Below are positions 61,716-64,000 of a stretch of 64,000 nucleotides of DNA, piece by piece (the stretch's first letter is position 1; the number at the start of each line of letters is the position of its first letter). The position numbers were made by a program, and so were the translations under genes. The notes below the pieces were generated by a model. It worked only from the letters and a program-made list of their open reading frames with translations, had not been told where the DNA came from and searched no databases. Source of the DNA: Clostridia bacterium (GTDB lineage Bacteria; Bacillota; Clostridia; Christensenellales; SZUA-584); assembly GCA_003249555.1 (NCBI GenBank), contig QKIQ01000110.1, positions 1 through 64,000 on the forward strand, read 5' to 3'.

Positions 61716-62846
61716 TTAAGCCAAGTGTTTTTTATGTATCGCCTCGAACATTGCGACAATGTTTTCCGGCTTGACATCCGCTTGAATATCGTGAACAGCA
61801 GCCGCCACATATCCGGACGGCCCCAGATCATTCATCCGTTTATTCACCTCAATTTGCACTTCTTCTTTTGTTCCGTTTGGCAATATGTTCGTCGTATCGA
61901 TTCCGCCCCAAAATGCTATCCTGTCTCCAAATCTCTCTTTTAACATTTTTGTGTCCATTCCCGACGCACTGACCTGAATTGGATTCAGTATATCAACACC
62001 TATTTCTATTAAATCATCAATCAAGTCGACTATACTGCCGCATGAATGATAAAGCAATTTGGCGTTTGTCTTTGATTTAATAAATTCAAAGTACTTTTTG
62101 TGATATGGTTTTACCATTTCACGGTAGACATCCGGATGAATCAACAGGCTCTGGCTGGAGGCCAGGTCATCTCCGACAAATACGATGTCAAGGTACTCTC
62201 CCACTTCATTCAGAAAATATTCCATTCTTCCCATCTGGAACTTCAACATATTCTCCATAATAAAGTGAGCAATATCTTTGTTCACCATCAGATCGACAAG
62301 AAAATTTTCAAATCCCCTCAGATAGTGAGACGGTTCAAAAATGCCTGTATTCACATAGTCCCCGATGACCGCATATTTGTTTTCATCATACAGTTTCTTT
62401 GCGCGCTCCTTGATGCCTTCAATGGTCTTTGGCACAAAAGGATCCGGCCATTCGTAGTCTCTAAGCTCTTCAAGCTCCTCAACACTCGCAAGCGGATGCT
62501 CTTCTTGATCGTAATACAGCCCATTTTCCGGCATCCGAAATTTGATGCCGAAATTGTCGTAGTAACTATTTTCATCTATAGGTGTTATCGGAAAATAATG
62601 CGGCATTCCCACAACACTCCGCGTATCTACGCCCAAAATATCCAATACTTCATCATCTACACACGCAATCTGAAATTCTCTCATCATCAGCTTGGGTGGT
62701 TTGTCTATTCCGAGATGTTTTTTCAGCGCTTCATATCCCGTACAAGCAATTGTTGAACAGCTTGTTCCGCCCAAATCGCACGGCAGACGATCAGGTGTTT
62801 TATGATTGATTGCTGCCAAAACGCGTTCTTTTGAAGTCATCGTCAC
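61716..62846 (-). CDS. URO-D superfamily protein, MtaA/CmuA-like, HxCG type
   Basis: A 376-residue protein that starts MTMTSKERVLAAINHKTPDRLPCDLGGTS. The metal-site motif is YHSCGS (H267, C269), followed by VDILNPIQVSASGMDTKMLKERFGD and GGIDTTNILPNGTKEE. It is the closest in motif to the protein at 2668-3924 (both have NP-Q-SA-GM) and, like it, has His (AAAVHDI) where MtbA has the third cysteine ligand. It is upstream of and in line with the PfkB kinase gene, 94 bp apart, so co-transcription is likely. A methyl-transfer or demethylation role is possible but unproven. Confidence 0.8.
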   Translation of the reverse strand: MTMTSKERVLAAINHKTPDRLPCDLGGTSCSTIACTGYEALKKHLGIDKPPKLMMREFQIACVDDEVLDILGVDTRSVVGMPHYFPITPIDENSYYDNFGIKFRMPENGLYYDQEEHPLASVEELEELRDYEWPDPFVPKTIEGIKERAKKLYDENKYAVIGDYVNTGIFEPSHYLRGFENFLVDLMVNKDIAHFIMENMLKFQMGRMEYFLNEVGEYLDIVFVGDDLASSQSLLIHPDVYREMVKPYHKKYFEFIKSKTNAKLLYHSCGSIVDLIDDLIEIGVDILNPIQVSASGMDTKMLKERFGDRIAFWGGIDTTNILPNGTKEEVQIEVNKRMNDLGPSGYVAAAVHDIQADVKPENIVAMFEAIHKKHLA

Positions 62847-62939
62847 ACCTCTTTTCTTTAATAATTATTTGCTTGCATTTTTTATTTACGCCTAATATGC
62901 TATATTTAATAATAGGCATTTGATCTATATAGAATTATT

Positions 62940-63641
62940 TTAGCTTTCAGTGGTCACCGTTTCCTCTTTGACGATGCTCTTTTTAAAGACACCCCAACTG
63001 ATAATTGATGTAACCAAAGAGTTGTAAACAAATTGCCACATCGCAAAAACAGGAATGCCTATATTAATGAAAATGATAAAAGCCGCTGTCGGGATAACAA
63101 CCAGAATAATCACAAGAAATAACTGTTTTGTTGTCATCATCACCAGCAGAAGTGCGTTTTTTACTATTGTTCCTAACGGCAGATCAATTGTACCTAGACT
63201 TTTATATACATACATAGACGCCGCAAGTACATACAGCAAAACAAGCGAAAGAATTCCAGTAAATGCGAGCATCATCTTATCCCCGCTTTGCGCTATACTA
63301 AAGCAATAGTATATTGCAATTGATATAGCCGTCACAATGACATTCACCGAAATACCGATAATCATAGACTTCAAAAAATCTTGTTTAAATTCATACCAGT
63401 AATCTGACAACGGGCTTGTGGGTGTTTGCCTTGCCAAATCCATTGTGATTTTTGATATTGCCTTCACAGCAGGGCCTATGGTAATAATAGGTATACACGA
63501 AAAAATAAACATGAAATTTAAAATAATCAACTTAAAGAAATTATTCCTCACGATCCATAAGAAGAGAAAGATTCCTTTTAGTTCTTTCTCATTTTTAGAA
63601 ACGCCAGGTCCTTCTTTGTAAAGATTATTGAATATACCCAT
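62940..63641 (-). CDS. DUF624 (YesL-like) membrane protein
   Basis: A 233-residue membrane protein with about five hydrophobic spans, including NFMFIFSCIPIITIGPAVKAI, the DUF624 signature. Such genes (yesL in Bacillus) accompany YesMN and CUT1 sugar transport or polysaccharide-use genes. The function is unknown. It lies 45 bp downstream of a probable glycosidase gene and probably shares its transcript. Confidence 0.85.
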   Translation of the reverse strand: MGIFNNLYKEGPGVSKNEKELKGIFLFLWIVRNNFFKLIILNFMFIFSCIPIITIGPAVKAISKITMDLARQTPTSPLSDYWYEFKQDFLKSMIIGISVNVIVTAISIAIYYCFSIAQSGDKMMLAFTGILSLVLLYVLAASMYVYKSLGTIDLPLGTIVKNALLLVMMTTKQLFLVIILVVIPTAAFIIFINIGIPVFAMWQFVYNSLVTSIISWGVFKKSIVKEETVTTES

Positions 63642-63686
63642 TATTACCCCACTGCCGAATTCCTTCGTTTATCACGCAAAGTGTAC

Positions 63687-64000
63687 CTATATAATCGATT
63701 CCGAATTAATCTTGGGATACGCAAGTCCTTGGCAATACGCAAGCCTTGTATCCAAATCGAACCGCATGATATAGCACCATTGTGTACCTCTTTCATCAAC
63801 ATGACACATCCCCCACCGAATGCCTTCCAGCGGACAACGGTCTAAATCCTTTCCACGAAATGCGCCGCCCGCTTGCGGTGTATTTTGAACATGCGACATG
63901 AGCTCAAAATTAACACCGTCTTTAGCATATTGTATTGTATCTTTTTCCGGGCCGTCACGGTTAAGCAGCGCAGCCATTCCGCCGTCGTAATGCCAAAGCA
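63687..64000 (-). CDS. Probable beta-propeller glycosidase, C-terminal part (runs off right edge)
   Basis: The frame is open from the right edge (LWHYDGGMAALLNRDG) to a stop at 63687, so these roughly 104 residues are the C-terminus of a larger protein. The stretch IQYAKDGVNFELM resembles the blade motif of five-bladed propeller glycosidases (GH32/43/117/130 group), and GIRWGMCHVDERGTQWCYIMRFD could be the last blade. Family not settled. With the DUF624 gene it points to another glycan-use locus beyond the window. Confidence 0.45.
   Translation of the reverse strand, partial: LWHYDGGMAALLNRDGPEKDTIQYAKDGVNFELMSHVQNTPQAGGAFRGKDLDRCPLEGIRWGMCHVDERGTQWCYIMRFDLDTRLAYCQGLAYPKINSESII

Overview
The window looks like a chromosomal segment of an anaerobic Bacillota, probably a member of the Clostridia. 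The grounds are low-GC intergenic DNA, Shine-Dalgarno sites of the GGAGG type, YesM/YesN and FCD-GntR regulators, the anaerobic (early cobalt insertion) cobalamin pathway, and cobalamin riboswitches that end in intrinsic terminators. Nearly every gene is on the minus strand. No rRNA, tRNA, CRISPR array or insertion sequence was seen.

Left part (1-18.4 kb). The 5' end of a probable LacI-type regulator runs off the left edge. A secreted repeat protein follows, cut from its C-terminal membrane anchor by one in-frame TAA. Next come genes for sugar use: two divergent AraC-regulator/URO-D-like pairs, and a minus-strand block of GH36 alpha-galactosidase, URO-D-like protein, YesM/YesN two-component system, lipoprotein sugar-binding protein and two MalF/MalG-type permeases.

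Centre (18.4-49.9 kb). This is a cobalamin region made of three consecutive minus-strand units, each with a recognisable promoter, cobalamin riboswitch and terminator. Reading in the direction of transcription, unit one is cblT-cblS (alpha-ribazole uptake and phosphorylation). Unit two is a 19-gene operon, cbiA-C-D-E-T-cobD-cbiF-G-H-J-P-B-hemA-precorrin-2 dehydrogenase-hemC-cobA/hemD-hemB-hemL-cbiL, which carries glutamyl-tRNA through uroporphyrinogen III to adenosylcobinamide phosphate. Unit three is btuFCD-cobN-lipoprotein-cbiK-chlI-chlD. It joins a corrinoid or metal-chelate importer to two different kinds of metal chelatase. No hemE, hemN or hemH is present, so the tetrapyrrole genes here serve corrinoids (and possibly siroheme) rather than heme.

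Right part (50-64 kb). An aldehyde dehydrogenase has a long, structured 5' leader. Then come a DUF4432 epimerase-like gene, a ribose-type ABC transporter, an FCD-GntR regulator, a PfkB (KDG-type) kinase, two more URO-D-like genes, a YesL-like DUF624 membrane protein and the end of a probable beta-propeller glycosidase. GTATAC-centred palindromes recur in the promoter regions here, as expected for sites of the GntR regulator.

The unifying oddity is six URO-D-superfamily proteins placed among sugar genes on both sides of a cobalamin factory. Three keep a His-x-Cys-Gly metal-site motif like that of the corrinoid methyltransferases MtaA/MtbA. Three have replaced the cysteine, twice by aspartate in the sequence His-x-Asp. 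A link between methylated or otherwise modified sugars and corrinoid chemistry is plausible, but it is inference.
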